From contig CAVVOX010000004.1 in the NCBI GenBank assembly GCA_963749875.1, positions 310,001 through 374,000 of the forward strand: a stretch of 64,000 bases of DNA. Direction: 5' to 3'. Within the stretch, counting starts at the first letter, position 1. Every line of letters begins with the position of its first letter. The notes beneath the pieces were generated by a model. The model made no database searches. It saw nothing but the letters and a program-made list of their open reading frames with translations, and was not told where the DNA came from. A program made the position numbers and the translations under genes. This document shows, one piece after another, positions 17,919 to 25,569 of this stretch. Source of the DNA: JAHQVI01 sp963749875. Its GTDB lineage: Bacteria; Pseudomonadota; Alphaproteobacteria; Rhizobiales; Rhodomicrobiaceae.

Positions 17919-18779
17919 CTAGTAGCCGACGCCGAAGCGGTAGGAGAGACCGAAGAGTCCGGTAAACTGGTCCTCATTTTCGACGACCGGGCTGTCGCCC
18001 GCATCGCCCAGCAAATGGCTGTAAAGCAGGCTCGCCCGGGCCGACCAGCGCTCGTCGAGGTCCGTCTTGATGCCGACCTGCGCATGCACGTCTTTGAAGC
18101 CGGCATCGGCGTCGAATACCGGGAGATCGACGCCAGCCGCAAAAGAGGACGCGGCCTGCCCCGGCGTGATGCCGAAATAGCCCTGGGTATAATTCTCGTC
18201 CGCATAGGTGGCCCCGATCCGGCCGGTCAGCGTCACGCGCTCATTGACGGGCCGCTCGACCTCCGCGCCGAAGCGGATCTGATAGCCGTCCACATCGCCG
18301 AAATAATGGTGATAGGAGACGTCGAACTGCACCGCGTTCCAGCGGTAGCCGACAAATCCGCCGGCAACGAAGGAATCGTCGATGTCGCCGAGACCGACCA
18401 GCAGATCCCCGTCATCCTCCTCGCGGCCGAATTTGTAGCCGGCCAGCGGACCAGCGATGAAGCCGTCATACTGGACGAGCTCGAAGCGCACATCATCGAG
18501 CGCGCGCGCGTCGATCCGGCTGAAGAAGCCCGGCCCGCCCGCGAACACCGGAAGAAGATAGGGGAAACCTAAGACCTCATATTCGTCCGAGCCTTCATAG
18601 GTCGGCTGTATGACCACGATCCCGCCGAACTTGACGCTCTCAAGCGCCCAGTCCTGCGCCGGCGCGCCGGCATCCTTATAGCCGCCCTCGCCGAGATCGG
18701 CGGAGATTGCGGCCGTCGGCGCGGCGATAAGCGGCGCGGAAACCGCAAGCGCGAGAAGCGATGTCGATAGAAGGCGCAT
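17919..18779 (-). CDS. MipA/OmpV family outer-membrane protein
   Basis: A 286-aa protein with a cleavable signal peptide (hydrophobic residues 4-22, cleavage near ADLGEG). The mature part has the beta-rich pattern of the MipA/OmpV family: VVIQPTYEGSDEYEVLGFPY near the start, repeated Y-x-W/F strands, and a terminal aromatic strand FGLSYRFGVGY ending in Tyr, the usual outer-membrane sorting end. Proposed family roles are scaffolding of murein enzymes (MipA) or porin-like transport. It is alone; the divergent neighbour is the P450 gene across 285 bp. Confidence 0.88.
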   Translation of the reverse strand: MRLLSTSLLALAVSAPLIAAPTAAISADLGEGGYKDAGAPAQDWALESVKFGGIVVIQPTYEGSDEYEVLGFPYLLPVFAGGPGFFSRIDARALDDVRFELVQYDGFIAGPLAGYKFGREEDDGDLLVGLGDIDDSFVAGGFVGYRWNAVQFDVSYHHYFGDVDGYQIRFGAEVERPVNERVTLTGRIGATYADENYTQGYFGITPGQAASSFAAGVDLPVFDADAGFKDVHAQVGIKTDLDERWSARASLLYSHLLGDAGDSPVVENEDQFTGLFGLSYRFGVGY

Positions 18780-18876
18780 ATCTCCCCCGAGTTCGCCGAC
18801 GATGCCTTAAGGCAATAGCCTAACTAGCCGCGGAGGGTAAAGAATGTTCCAATGCGGCGCTGTCCAGCTCCCTTTT

Positions 18877-18892
18877 CATCAACAGGTTGATG
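18877..18892. promoter_or_regulatory. perfect inverted repeat, possible operator
   Basis: CATCAA-CAGG-TTGATG is a perfect 6-bp inverted repeat with a 4-bp spacer, lying in the 285-bp region between the MipA-like and P450 genes. A TTGACA hexamer follows at 18898-18903 on the plus strand, but no good -10 box lies at the right distance, and another GGTTGATG half-site occurs near 18924-18931. It could be a repressor site controlling either gene; no regulator gene is adjacent. Confidence 0.3.
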
Positions 18893-19064
18893 CTTTATTG
18901 ACACATGCAGTCGGTGACATGAACGGTTGATGCCTGGACATTAGCCAACGCACCATTGTATCTAGCGCTAGAAAAGTGGCGGCTCTTTTGCCGCTTAACT
19001 AATTCCCGGCGATCACGCGATCCGGCCGCATTCGAGCCGCCGCTGCCCGGCGAAGGGGGATTTC

Positions 19065-20426
19065 ATGGACGTTGCGCACAGCCATGTGCAATCGCTCGGC
19101 GAGGCTGAGAGCGTCTGGTTCAAGCTTGGGCTTCTGACCAAAGAAACCCACCCGATGCAGGTGCTGATGCGGATGAACGACCGCTATGGCGGCTGCGTCC
19201 CCATCAACCTCAAGGACGAACGCATCTTTTTCCTGAGCGACGTCGAATATTTCGAGCAGGTGATGGTCAAGGGCGCCGACAAATACGGCAAATATTTCGA
19301 CGGCCTGCGCCCGATCTTCGGCAATTCGATGATCACGATCGACGGCGCGCTCTGGCAGAAGATCCGTATGCCGCAGCAGCCGGCCTTCACGCCGAAAATG
19401 TTCACCGAATATCTCCCCTTCCTCCTCTCCTCCGTGCAGGACAAGACGCGAGAATGGGGGAAATTCGCCGAAAGCGGCGAGACCATCAACATGCTGGAGG
19501 AGACCTGGGGTCTGGCGGCCAGCATGATCTGCAAGGCGCTGTTCAATCGTGAGGTGCCGTTCAACCCACAGGTGATTTTCCGCGCGGTGAAGACCTACAC
19601 CGATGTCGGGCAGCATAGCTCGATCCGCCTGAAGAAGCGCAACGGCGCGGCGGAGGTGTCGCAGGAGGAAGCGGCGGCCGATGCGATCCTGAAATGGCTG
19701 TCGGTGCCGAGTTCCGTCTTGGGTGCCCCCGCGCATCAGAAAGGGCGCGGGGCGACACTGCTCTCCATGATGCGCGCGGCCGCCGACGATCCGGAACGGC
19801 CGGAATTCACCGAAGCGCAGATCATCGACGAGATGAAGCAATATTTGTGGGCCGGCACGGAAACGACGGCGCTGACGCTCGCCTGGTGCTTCTATCTCCT
19901 GCATCTCCACCCGGACGTCGCCGAACGCATTCGCCGCGAGGGCGAGGAAACCTATGGCGACCGCATGCCCACCTGGGAGGACATTCACGGCCTCACCTAT
20001 ACGCGCTCGGTGATTCAGGAAACCATGCGCCTTTATCCGCCGATCTGGAGCTTCATCCGGCAGGCGGTCGCCGAAGACGAGATCGGCGGGCATAGGGTGA
20101 AGCCGGGCGACAAGATGGTGATGTGCGCCTATATCGTCCATCACCATCCGAAATATTGGCAGGACCCGGAAAATTTCGATCCGGACCGCTTCTCCCCGGA
20201 GAATGCGACGAAGCGCGCGAAATACAGCTATCTGCCGTTCGGCGCCGGCCGGCGCTCCTGCATCGGCGGGGCCTTGTCGCTGGTGGAGAACACGCTGGCG
20301 CTGACGCAGCTCCTGCGCCGTTTCCGTCCCGAATATGCGGGCGAGGCGCCGGCGGGCATCAGCGCGACGGTGACGCTGACACCAGAGAAGGGCCAGCTCC
20401 CCTTCCGCGTCCGCGCGCTGTCTTAG
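19065..20426 (+). CDS. cytochrome P450
   Basis: A 453-aa soluble-type P450. The I-helix oxygen-activation motif is WAGTETT, the K-helix ExxR is ETMR, the PERF-like region is DPENFDPDRFSPE, and the heme-binding loop is FGAGRRSCIG with Cys399 as the axial ligand. The signature is closer to the class carrying FGxGxRxCIG with fatty-acid-type substrates, but the substrate cannot be inferred. ATG 19065 follows GAAGGGGGA. No ferredoxin or reductase gene lies nearby, so it must use partners encoded elsewhere. Its TAG stop merges into the dispersed repeat that follows. Confidence 0.95.
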   Translation: MDVAHSHVQSLGEAESVWFKLGLLTKETHPMQVLMRMNDRYGGCVPINLKDERIFFLSDVEYFEQVMVKGADKYGKYFDGLRPIFGNSMITIDGALWQKIRMPQQPAFTPKMFTEYLPFLLSSVQDKTREWGKFAESGETINMLEETWGLAASMICKALFNREVPFNPQVIFRAVKTYTDVGQHSSIRLKKRNGAAEVSQEEAAADAILKWLSVPSSVLGAPAHQKGRGATLLSMMRAAADDPERPEFTEAQIIDEMKQYLWAGTETTALTLAWCFYLLHLHPDVAERIRREGEETYGDRMPTWEDIHGLTYTRSVIQETMRLYPPIWSFIRQAVAEDEIGGHRVKPGDKMVMCAYIVHHHPKYWQDPENFDPDRFSPENATKRAKYSYLPFGAGRRSCIGGALSLVENTLALTQLLRRFRPEYAGEAPAGISATVTLTPEKGQLPFRVRALS

Positions 20427-20602
20427 CGCTGGATCAATTTGAACGGAAGCGGTTCCCCCAAATTCAGCCGAAATCCCCGCGAAAACGGGGATCCAGGACT
20501 CTGCAGAGACAGCTCTATACTGGATGCCCGCTCCCCGCCTCCGCGGGGACAAGCTTCGCGGGCATTTCGGAGCTGTTGTCTCCGATGAAACCGATCGCGC
20601 TA
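20424..20602. repeat. long dispersed repeat, copy A
   Basis: About 172 bp (from GGATCAATTTGAACGG at 20431 to GCGCTA at 20602) is repeated with only scattered differences at 38749-38922. It contains two hairpins, ATCCCCG/CGGGGAT and CCCCGC/GCGGGG. The left end reads TAGCGCT, whose TAG is the stop codon of the P450 gene; the right end reads GCGCTA. No ORF in it is credible. It has the look of a non-autonomous palindromic element rather than an IS. Confidence 0.85.
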
Positions 20603-20633
20603 TAGGCACAACGGCTTCGCATCGATCCGGGGC

Positions 20634-20745
20634 TCGTCATTGCGAGCGCCCGCAAAGGCGCGCGGCAATCCAGCCAAGAACCAGGACCGGAATCATCCAG
20701 GATTGCTTCGTCCTGTTACGCAGCGCTTCGCAGTCCTCGCGATAA
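20634..20745. repeat. possible second intergenic repeat (CGTCATTGCGAGCG type)
   Basis: The stretch beginning CGTCATTGCGAGCGCC and ending TCCTCGCGATAACAA has the composition of a family of imperfect palindromic elements common in alphaproteobacterial intergenic DNA: the two ends are partly complementary (TTGCGAG and CTCGCGA), and the phrase CAATCC recurs inside. I see only one copy in this window, so repeat status is inferred. Confidence 0.4.
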
Positions 20746-20765
20746 CAAAACAAGTCCTGCCGAAC

Positions 20766-22178
20766 TTACGCGGCAGCAACAGCGGCGGAGCGGCGAATGT
20801 GAGTGCGCGGCTGGAAGGTGCGCGACTCGATATAGTCCATCATATGGCTGGCGATATCGACGCCGGTCGTCTTCCCGATCCCCTCGAGACCGGGCGAGGA
20901 GTTCACTTCCAGCAGCAACGGGCCTTTCTCCGACCTCAGAATATCGACGCCGGCGAATTTGAGCCCCATGATCCGCGCGGCCTTCACCGCGATCTTACGC
21001 TCCTCGGAGGTGATCTTCACCGCGTGCGCCGAACCGCCCTTGTGGAGGTTGGCGCGGAAATCGTCCGACGGGGCTTGCCGGCACATCGAGCCGATGACCT
21101 TGCTGTCAAGCACGATGCAGCGAATATCCTGCCCGGCTGCGTCGGCGACGAATTGCTGAACCAGAAAGTTCGCTTCGGCATTGCGGAACGCATCGATGAC
21201 CGATTGGGCCGATTTCTTGTTCTCCGCCAGGACGACGCCCTTGCCTTGCGAGCTGCAAAGCAGCTTCACGATCAGCGGCGGGCCGCCCACCATTTCGATC
21301 AGATCGTCCGTATCATGCGGAGAGTTGGCAAAAGCTGTGACCGGCATCGGCAGGCGGCTCATGGCCATGAGCTGATGCGCCAGGAGTTTGTCGCGGGAAT
21401 TGCCGATCGCCGTCGCCGAATTCAGACAGAAGGCGCCCGTCGCTTCGAACTGCCGGACCACCGCCGTGCCATAGGCCGTGATGGACGAGCCGACACGCGG
21501 AATGACGGCGTCGAAATAGGGCAATGCTGCGCCGTCGCAATGGACGGTGCTGGCCAGCGTGTTGATATTCATATAGCAGCGCGCCGTGCTGATCGGCTCG
21601 ATCACATGGTCGCGCGCCTCCGCCGCCTCGACGATCCGGCGGTTGGAATAATTGTCGGGCTCCATGGTGAGCAGCGCAATACGCAGCGGGCGGCGAACCG
21701 GAGGCTGGCCGGCCTTGACCTTATAGATGTCATAGCTGAGATGGCGCTGCCTGAATTCGGCCCATGGCTCGACCACCGCCTCCTGCGGCTCCAGAGCCGT
21801 GCGGCCCAGAAGCATGCGGTGCGCCATGGTCTCGCGATTGGAAAGCGAGATTTCGATCGGCCATTCGCGATCGCCAATCCCGATCGTCGCCTCGATGATA
21901 TAACGCATCTCGGACTGGCCGTTCGAGCTGATCACCTGCCGCCGGTCCAGGACTTTCGCGGTGCAGTAGACCTCGATGTCGTCCCGCCCTTCCACGGGAT
22001 GCACACCGAAGCGCACCTTTGGCTGATGCTCCGGACCGAAGGTTTCGATCGAAAAGGCGTGAAGCGCCGAGGTGCGCGCGCCGGTGTCGATCTTTGCCTT
22101 GATTGCCGGCAGGCCGAGCTGGGGCATGGAGACCCACTCTCGCCACCCTAATACGAAATTATTCGTTGGATGATCCAT
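20766..22178 (-). CDS. rimK: RimB-RimK fusion: retropepsin-like domain plus S6-type glutamate ligase
   Basis: A 470-aa protein joining two domains. Residues about 5-150 form a RimB-type retropepsin-like domain ('ATP-dependent zinc protease' family, PF05618): GWREWVSMPQLGLPAIKAK, then IDTGARTSALHA, where DTGA is the aspartic-protease motif, and RMLLGRTAL. Residues about 165-455 are an ATP-grasp ligase of the RimK/LysX type (RVGSSITAYGTAVVRQFE, LIVKLLCSSQGKGV, AGVDILRS, LLLEVNSSPGLEGI). RimK adds glutamate to the C-terminus of ribosomal protein S6, and RimB trims such tails; in gammaproteobacteria they are separate genes. Start 22178. It stands alone, downstream of the bioY remnant. Confidence 0.85.
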   Translation of the reverse strand: MDHPTNNFVLGWREWVSMPQLGLPAIKAKIDTGARTSALHAFSIETFGPEHQPKVRFGVHPVEGRDDIEVYCTAKVLDRRQVISSNGQSEMRYIIEATIGIGDREWPIEISLSNRETMAHRMLLGRTALEPQEAVVEPWAEFRQRHLSYDIYKVKAGQPPVRRPLRIALLTMEPDNYSNRRIVEAAEARDHVIEPISTARCYMNINTLASTVHCDGAALPYFDAVIPRVGSSITAYGTAVVRQFEATGAFCLNSATAIGNSRDKLLAHQLMAMSRLPMPVTAFANSPHDTDDLIEMVGGPPLIVKLLCSSQGKGVVLAENKKSAQSVIDAFRNAEANFLVQQFVADAAGQDIRCIVLDSKVIGSMCRQAPSDDFRANLHKGGSAHAVKITSEERKIAVKAARIMGLKFAGVDILRSEKGPLLLEVNSSPGLEGIGKTTGVDIASHMMDYIESRTFQPRTHIRRSAAVAAA

Positions 22179-22509
22179 TCGCTAACATCCAAGCCCAAAG
22201 CGCCCCGAGTGACAATGCGATGCCAGGAAATCCCGGCCCGGCGATGCCGTTCGCACGACTCAAACATCCGGTCGGAGGTTAAGTTCAACGCCCCCAATTC
22301 ACAATTGCGGTAATTAACACTGTCCACCGCGTTTCGCCATCGTCCTTCACGCGCGAAGCCGGTAGCGTCAGAACCACAACACCCTCGTAACACGGACTCA
22401 TTCAGCCGGACGCATAGAATAGGGGCGACAAATGACAAATTTGAGATGAGGAAAGCCTTTAGCTTCGTTTCGTTTCGAAAATCGCGGCGGTGCCGACGCC
22501 ACCTGCCGC
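22179..22509. other. intergenic region between rimK and the bioY remnant
   Basis: About 330 bp with no credible gene. It has lower GC than its neighbours in places (around 22290-22320 and 22420-22470) and probably carries the rimK promoter. The open frame that continues from bioY through here has no resemblance to BioY, so the DNA appears to have replaced the 3' half of that gene by deletion or insertion. Confidence 0.5.
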
Positions 22510-22747
22510 CACGGCCGCCGGCGAGCAGCGGAAGCCCCGCCGCCAGCAGCAACAGGAACAGAATTTGCGAGGTCGCGCCCCGTCTCGCTCCGAGAATGGA
22601 ACCGGCAAGCATCGGGCCAAGCGTCTGCGCCGTGATCGGCACCGGCACGACGCCGAGGTCAATACGCGGTATGACGCCAAGCGCGGCAGTCAGCGCGGCG
22701 AAGAGAGCGACATAGACGATGTCCTGAATTTTCATCTTCGCCCCCAT
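22510..22747 (-). pseudogene. bioY: biotin transporter BioY, 3'-truncated
   Basis: The first about 80 residues read as the start of BioY, the substrate-binding S component of the biotin ECF transporter: KIQDIVYVALFAALTAALG, then VPVPITAQTLGPMLAGSILG, and LLLLAAGLPLLAGGRGG. Real BioY proteins continue for about 100 more residues after this point with the FGP-type loop and more membrane helices; here the frame runs into unrelated Arg-rich sequence and no continuation is found in any frame downstream. The start may be 22747 or the ATG at 22735. It is directly downstream of bioN, which is also damaged. Confidence 0.8.
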
Positions 22748-22757
22748 CGCTTCGCCG

Positions 22758-23362
22758 CTATTTGCGGTTTTCGAACCCGTGGGCAGCGATAGCGTTTCCG
22801 AGCGCCTCTGTCATGCGCAGAATTTTGATGATGAGCGGGCCGGCTCCGAAAGCGCGGAGGCCGCTGGCGCGCCTCGCAAGCTTCGCTTGGCGGATTTCCT
22901 GCAGATCGTGAAGGAGTGCGGGAATGAACCGGATGGTGAGGCCAACCGCCAGGGCAAGCCGCGGAGGGTCGAGGCCGACAGAGCCGAGCGGGGGCGGGCA
23001 AGGCGCGTCAGCACATTCAGCATGTCCGAAAAACGCGTGGTCAGCGTGACCAGCGAGACGAGAAGGATCGCGGAATAAATGCGGAGCAGGGTTCCTGCCG
23101 CTTCCGCCAGCCCTGCCAGGACAAGCTGCAGCACGAAAATCAGGGCGCCAACCATGAGAACCGGGCGGAGCGCGAGTACCAGGGTTTCAAGCGGCAAGCA
23201 GGCGGCCCGATAGAGCCCCGCAATGCCGCATGCCGCCGCCGCCAGAAGCCACAGGGGCTCGATGAAGAAAATCACGGTGCTCGCGGCGAGCGAAATCAGA
23301 AGCTTTGCGCCCGCGGACAGGCGATGGATTAGCGACTCCCGATGGATATAGAGAGGGATCAT
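22758..23362 (-). pseudogene. bioN: energy-coupling factor transmembrane protein BioN, frameshifted
   Basis: ECF transporter T component (BioN). The first part (MIPLYIHRESLIHRLSAGAK to TRFSDMLNVLTRLARP) is typical. The frame breaks at a run of five C on the coding strand (22990-22994). In another frame the protein resumes with GLDPPRLALAVGLTIRFIP, then LLHDLQEIRQAKLARRASG, and ends IIKILRMTEALGNAIAAHG before TAG at 22758. Adding one C or removing two restores about 200 residues, the family's length. No bioM ATPase gene is adjacent: the upstream neighbour is a histidine kinase. With bioY truncated, the biotin-uptake system appears lost. Confidence 0.8.
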
Positions 23363-23368
23363 TGCGGA

Positions 23369-24790
23369 TCAGGCCGCGGCTTCCGGCTCGCCCGCCCACC
23401 GGCGCAGGGAAAGGGTGGCCGCCAGACCGGGCCCGTTATCCGCCAGAACGAGCTTGCCGCCATGCAGGCGGGCGACCGCCGCCGCCAGGCTCAGGCCGAG
23501 CCCGCTGCCGGGCAATGACCGGCTCGCCTCCAGCCGGACGAAACGCTTGAACACGCGGTCGCGGTCGTCGGGCGGAATGCCCGGACCGTGATCGGCCACG
23601 AGGATTTCGGCGACATTGTCCCGTGGCACGAGCCTGACAAGGATGCTGTTGTCGACGCCCTTGCGGGTCGTGGCGTCGGCGGGGACGCCATATTTGATCG
23701 CATTGTCGAGAATATTGGCGACGGCTTGGGCAACCAGCTCGCGCTTGCCGTCCATCATGGTCTGCCCGTCGGCCTCGATCTTGAGGGCGAGGCCGCGCTC
23801 GTCCGCAACCGGTTCATAGAGCTCGGCAACATCGGTCACGACCGCCGAAAGATTGAAGCGCTCATTGGTGGTCTGGGCTGCGCCGGCCTCGAGCCGCGCA
23901 ATGCTGAGAAGGGCATCGAAGGTCTTGATGAGTTCATCGGCGTCTTCGATGGTCGCCTGCAGCACCTCGCGATAGCTCTGCGGATCGTTGCGCTCCAGGA
24001 GCGCCGCGTCAACACGGTTTCGCAGCCGGTTCAAAGGCGTCCTCAGATCGTGCGCGATATTGTCCGACACCTCTTTGAACCCGGCGATCAGCTCCTCGAT
24101 GCGTCTCAGCATCGCGTTGAGGCTGGTGGCGAGACGGTCGAACTCGTCATCGGTTCCGGAAAGCGGAATCCGTCCTGAAAGGTCACCGGCCATGATCTTG
24201 CGGGTCGCATCGGTCATGGTCTCGATCCGGTTCAGCAGACTGCGGCCGATGAACACGCCACCGCCCAGTCCGACAAGGATCATTCCCGCGAGCGTCCAGA
24301 GAAATGCGCGGCGGACGACCTGGCCGAATTGCCTCTGATCCTCGATATCGCGGCCGACCACGAGCCTGTAGCCGTTCGCAAGGCGCAGGACGACCGCGAA
24401 GGCGAAGCGCCGCTCCACCTTGTCGTCATAGGCGCGTCTATAGAAAAACGCCACATTGCCGGTCGAATTCCAGAGCTCCTCGCTGACGGCTTTGAGATTG
24501 CCCGCCAAATGGCGGCCTTCGGCGTTTGCGATAAGGTAGAGGCTGTTGCCCGGCGTCTCGCTTCGGTTGGCAATGGCCTGCCGGAGACCGTCGAGCCCGG
24601 ACTGACGATAGCGATCGTTCAGGCTGTCAAACTCGGCCTGGAGGGCGTCCTGGAGCTGCTCGGTGAGAAGGGTATTGGTCTTGTAATAGATATAGCCGAC
24701 GGCCGCAGCCGCCGCGGTCGCGAAAAGACCGAGATAGATCAATGACAGGCGGAACGCCGTCGTCCGCAATAATCTAGTTAGCCCCGTCAC
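23369..24790 (-). CDS. sensor histidine kinase (HAMP-HisKA-HATPase)
   Basis: A 473-aa inner-membrane kinase: a first membrane helix at about residues 12-33, a periplasmic sensor region of about 130 residues, a second helix at about 168-190, HAMP (RSLLNRIETMTDATRKIMAG), a dimerisation H-box SDNIAHDLRTPLNRLRNRV, N box NILDNAIKYG, and G boxes DHGPGIPP and GSGLGLSLAA. It overlaps the response regulator gene upstream by 17 bp, so they are translationally coupled. The degP gene directly upstream of the pair suggests an envelope-stress role, as in the similar DegP/two-component groupings of other Hyphomicrobiales, but the signal is not known. Confidence 0.93.
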   Translation of the reverse strand: MTGLTRLLRTTAFRLSLIYLGLFATAAAAAVGYIYYKTNTLLTEQLQDALQAEFDSLNDRYRQSGLDGLRQAIANRSETPGNSLYLIANAEGRHLAGNLKAVSEELWNSTGNVAFFYRRAYDDKVERRFAFAVVLRLANGYRLVVGRDIEDQRQFGQVVRRAFLWTLAGMILVGLGGGVFIGRSLLNRIETMTDATRKIMAGDLSGRIPLSGTDDEFDRLATSLNAMLRRIEELIAGFKEVSDNIAHDLRTPLNRLRNRVDAALLERNDPQSYREVLQATIEDADELIKTFDALLSIARLEAGAAQTTNERFNLSAVVTDVAELYEPVADERGLALKIEADGQTMMDGKRELVAQAVANILDNAIKYGVPADATTRKGVDNSILVRLVPRDNVAEILVADHGPGIPPDDRDRVFKRFVRLEASRSLPGSGLGLSLAAAVARLHGGKLVLADNGPGLAATLSLRRWAGEPEAAA

Positions 24791-25454
24791 CGATCATATA
24801 TCCGGCTCCCCGCACCGTATGAAGGAGCGGCTTGTCATAATTCTTGTCGATCTTCGCGCGCAGGCGGGAAATATGGACGTCGATCACGTTCGTCTGAGGA
24901 TCGAAATGATAGTCCCAGACATGTTCGAGCAGCATCGTCCGGGTCACCACCTGTCCCGCATTTTTCATCAGATATTCCAGAAGCCGGTATTCGCGCGGCT
25001 GAAGCACGATCGGCTCGCCGTTGCGCGTCACCTTGTGAGCCAGTCGATCGAGGACCAGCTCGCCGACCACATATTTGGTGCTGGCTTCCTCGGGGGAGGA
25101 GCGCCGGGCGAGCGCCTCGACGCGGGCGAGCAGCTCGGAGAAGGCGTAAGGCTTGGTCAGATAGTCGTCGCCGCCGGCGCGGAGGCCGGTCACTCGGTCG
25201 TCAACGCTGCCGAGCGCGCTAAGGATCAGAACCGGCGTGTTGTCGCCGCCGCCACGCAGTTCCTCGACGATCGCCAGCCCGTCGCGATGCGGCAACATGC
25301 GATCGAGAATAAGAACGTCGAACTGATCGGACTGGGCCATTTCCAGCCCCCTATCGCCGTCCGTCGCCAGCTCGCAGCTATGGCCGCTTTCGCGCAAGGC
25401 GTTGGCAAGATAGGACGCCGCCTTGGCGTCGTCCTCAACCACAAGAACGCGCAT
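24774..25454 (-). CDS. OmpR/PhoB-family response regulator
   Basis: A 226-aa regulator. The receiver domain has VVEDDAKAA, the phosphoacceptor Asp in LILDRMLPHRDG and Lys in DYLTKPYAF. The C-terminal winged helix ends in the family hallmark NVIDVHISRLRAKIDKNYD followed by LLHTVRGAGYMI. It precedes its kinase with a 17-bp overlap. Upstream, on the same strand, is degP, separated by 115 bp containing two hairpins; so the regulator may be partly co-transcribed with degP or have its own promoter there. Confidence 0.95.
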   Translation of the reverse strand: MRVLVVEDDAKAASYLANALRESGHSCELATDGDRGLEMAQSDQFDVLILDRMLPHRDGLAIVEELRGGGDNTPVLILSALGSVDDRVTGLRAGGDDYLTKPYAFSELLARVEALARRSSPEEASTKYVVGELVLDRLAHKVTRNGEPIVLQPREYRLLEYLMKNAGQVVTRTMLLEHVWDYHFDPQTNVIDVHISRLRAKIDKNYDKPLLHTVRGAGYMIGDGAN

Positions 25455-25494
25455 GGCGCGTCTCCGTTCGAAAAACCATGTCTCCTCGATTGTG

Positions 25495-25532
25495 GCTTAT
25501 AAAATGGAGCGTGGCCCTCGTCGAGCCACGCT
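25495..25532 (-). terminator. hairpin with T-rich tail between degP and the response regulator
   Basis: On the minus strand AGCGTGGC pairs perfectly with GCCACGCT (8 bp, 9-nt loop) and is followed by CCATTTTATAAG. This fits a Rho-independent terminator or attenuator downstream of degP. The tail has only four consecutive T, so termination may be partial. Confidence 0.5.
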
Positions 25533-25545
25533 GCAAAGTTCTCAC

Positions 25546-25569
25546 CTTTATATATGGCTATATATAAGG
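25546..25569. repeat. AT-rich inverted repeat just after degP
   Basis: ACCTTTATATAT-GGC-TATATATAAGGT forms a nearly perfect palindrome with 12-nt arms and a 3-nt centre. It abuts the degP stop codon and stands out in a GC-rich region. Either part of a two-hairpin terminator with the stem 15 nt further on, or a protein-binding site. Confidence 0.5.

Noticed and set aside
18898..18926. Sigma-70 promoter for the P450 gene starting at TTGACA
   Set aside because: The -35 hexamer is perfect but the sequence 17 bp later (GAACGG) does not resemble a -10 box.
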